NCBI GenBank assembly: GCA_037138855.1
Contig: JBAXHO010000081.1
Span: 1 to 7,129, forward strand
Source of the DNA: JBAXHO01 sp037138855
GTDB taxonomy: Bacteria; Patescibacteriota; Dojkabacteria; B142; OLB20
Length of the DNA stretch: 7,129 bases
Reading direction: 5' to 3'
This document shows positions 6,287 through 7,129 of the stretch, one piece after another; position 1 is the first letter of the stretch; each line of letters opens with the position of its first letter. The notes beneath the pieces are model-generated. The model was not told the origin of the DNA. It saw nothing but the letters and a program-made list of their open reading frames with translations, and searched no databases. A program made the translations under genes and the position numbers.

Positions 6287-7129
6287 TTGACTAAATCTAA
6301 GTTACTTTCATTTGTCCCCTACTTGATTCTAGGTATGATTACTATCATCGGTGTAGGCTACATCAATCGCAACTCACCCGCTATTGGTTCTGGAAAAGTA
6401 TCTGCTGCAAATGTTATCAATTGTCCTTTTGAAGTGATTCTCGTAATTGATGCTTCAAACAGTATGGTTAATAAAGTGGAAGGAAAACAAAAACTTGACT
6501 GGGCTAAAGAAGCTGCCAAAACTTTTGTTGATTTTGTAGATAATTCAAACCAAACAGGCAAGATTAGAATCGGAATTATTGCTTTCCGTTCAGGTCTTGT
6601 GGTTAATAACGCCCCAAGTAATAACTACAATAACGTAAAAGCAACAATTGATTCAATTTCTCAGCCAGGTCCAAAAAACGGAGGTACTTGTACTTCTTGT
6701 GCTTTACAAGCTGCATATAATGATTATTTCTCACTTGTCCCTACAACAACTAATCCTATTGTAATTCTACTTTCTGACGGAGGATCAAGTGACATGATAT
6801 ACAAAGAATGTAGTCAGAAAGACGATCCTAATGTTTGTCATACACGATCTGTAAAAGAAGATAATATCTGGGCTGAACAAATACGTAATATGACTCCTGG
6901 TGTAGGTATTTACTCCATTGGGATTAAAAGCGATGGCTGTAGACAAGATACCCCGCCATTACTTTGTTATGATGAAAACCATTTGAAAGAAATGACAGGG
7001 TGGATCGAACGTCATTATTATGCTCAAATCGCAGCTCCGCAATGGGCAGAAAAAGTAATTGAAATTACTCAAAGATCAGAATTTTGTGTTGCACAACCTA
7101 GTCCGACACCAACATCAATTCCTACTCCC
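6287..7129 (+). CDS. Membrane-anchored von Willebrand factor A domain protein (3' end beyond window)
   Basis: The first 281 codons are present and the frame is open at the window end. MTKSKLLSFV opens a hydrophobic anchor (about 5-26), so the rest should lie outside the membrane. Residues about 48-262 are a VWA domain with a complete metal site (MIDAS): DASNS (55-59), the Thr of GGT (134) and the Asp of LLSDGG (164). Such domains bind protein or matrix ligands through a divalent metal. A CTSC pair (135, 138) sits directly next to the MIDAS Thr, and further Cys at 46, 175, 184, 218, 227 and 267 suggest disulfides. The visible end, AQPSPTPTSIPTP, is a Thr/Pro linker like that of the upstream surface protein, so more domains should follow. 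The TTG at 6287 is the only start giving a full anchor; an ATG at 6335 would cut the anchor roughly in half. No Shine-Dalgarno site is seen. Confidence 0.88.
   Translation, partial: MTKSKLLSFVPYLILGMITIIGVGYINRNSPAIGSGKVSAANVINCPFEVILVIDASNSMVNKVEGKQKLDWAKEAAKTFVDFVDNSNQTGKIRIGIIAFRSGLVVNNAPSNNYNNVKATIDSISQPGPKNGGTCTSCALQAAYNDYFSLVPTTTNPIVILLSDGGSSDMIYKECSQKDDPNVCHTRSVKEDNIWAEQIRNMTPGVGIYSIGIKSDGCRQDTPPLLCYDENHLKEMTGWIERHYYAQIAAPQWAEKVIEITQRSEFCVAQPSPTPTSIPTP

Noticed and set aside
6358..6561. Open frame of 67 codons on the - strand
   Set aside because: It is antisense to the VWA domain and its MIDAS-encoding codons, with no signals of its own.

Overview
The window is AT-rich bacterial DNA with every credible gene on the + strand. 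The mix suggests a member of the Candidate Phyla Radiation (Patescibacteria), possibly Microgenomates. It holds a stand-alone small RRM protein, two large secreted or anchored proteins with Cys-rich parts and Thr/Pro linkers, and a long surface protein whose C-terminus resembles a domain I remember from Microgenomates surface proteins. There is no rRNA or other marker gene, so this placement is inference. All complete genes end in TAA, so the stops do not test for a recoded TGA.

Region 1 (1-2656) is a compact three-gene ABC-2 export operon: two DUF990-type membrane proteins followed by their ATPase. A near-consensus extended -10 promoter (41-68) sits just before the first gene and fixes its start at 88. 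The second gene overlaps the first by 20 bases and the third follows after 3 bases, each with a Shine-Dalgarno site. The two permeases and ATPase should form one heteromeric exporter of unknown substrate.

Region 2 (2657-3214) starts with a perfect 30-base palindrome. A second extended -10 promoter follows, then an unusually compact RRM RNA-binding protein that ends at a canonical Rho-independent terminator.

Region 3 (3215-7129) carries two envelope proteins. The first, about 984 residues, has an N-terminal membrane anchor, a Cys-rich N-terminal third, Ig-like modules with DxDG motifs and a conserved-looking C-terminal domain. The second, cut by the window end, has the same kind of anchor, a von Willebrand factor A domain with a complete MIDAS, and the start of a Thr/Pro linker. 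Both appear to begin with TTG and lack a Shine-Dalgarno site. They look like extracellular adhesion or contact proteins, but neither has an assigned function.

No tRNA, rRNA, CRISPR array, transposase or phage gene is visible. The most useful observations are the promoters lying inside apparent coding sequence, which move the starts of two genes, the split between Shine-Dalgarno-led internal genes and non-Shine-Dalgarno first genes, the palindrome, and the paired surface proteins.
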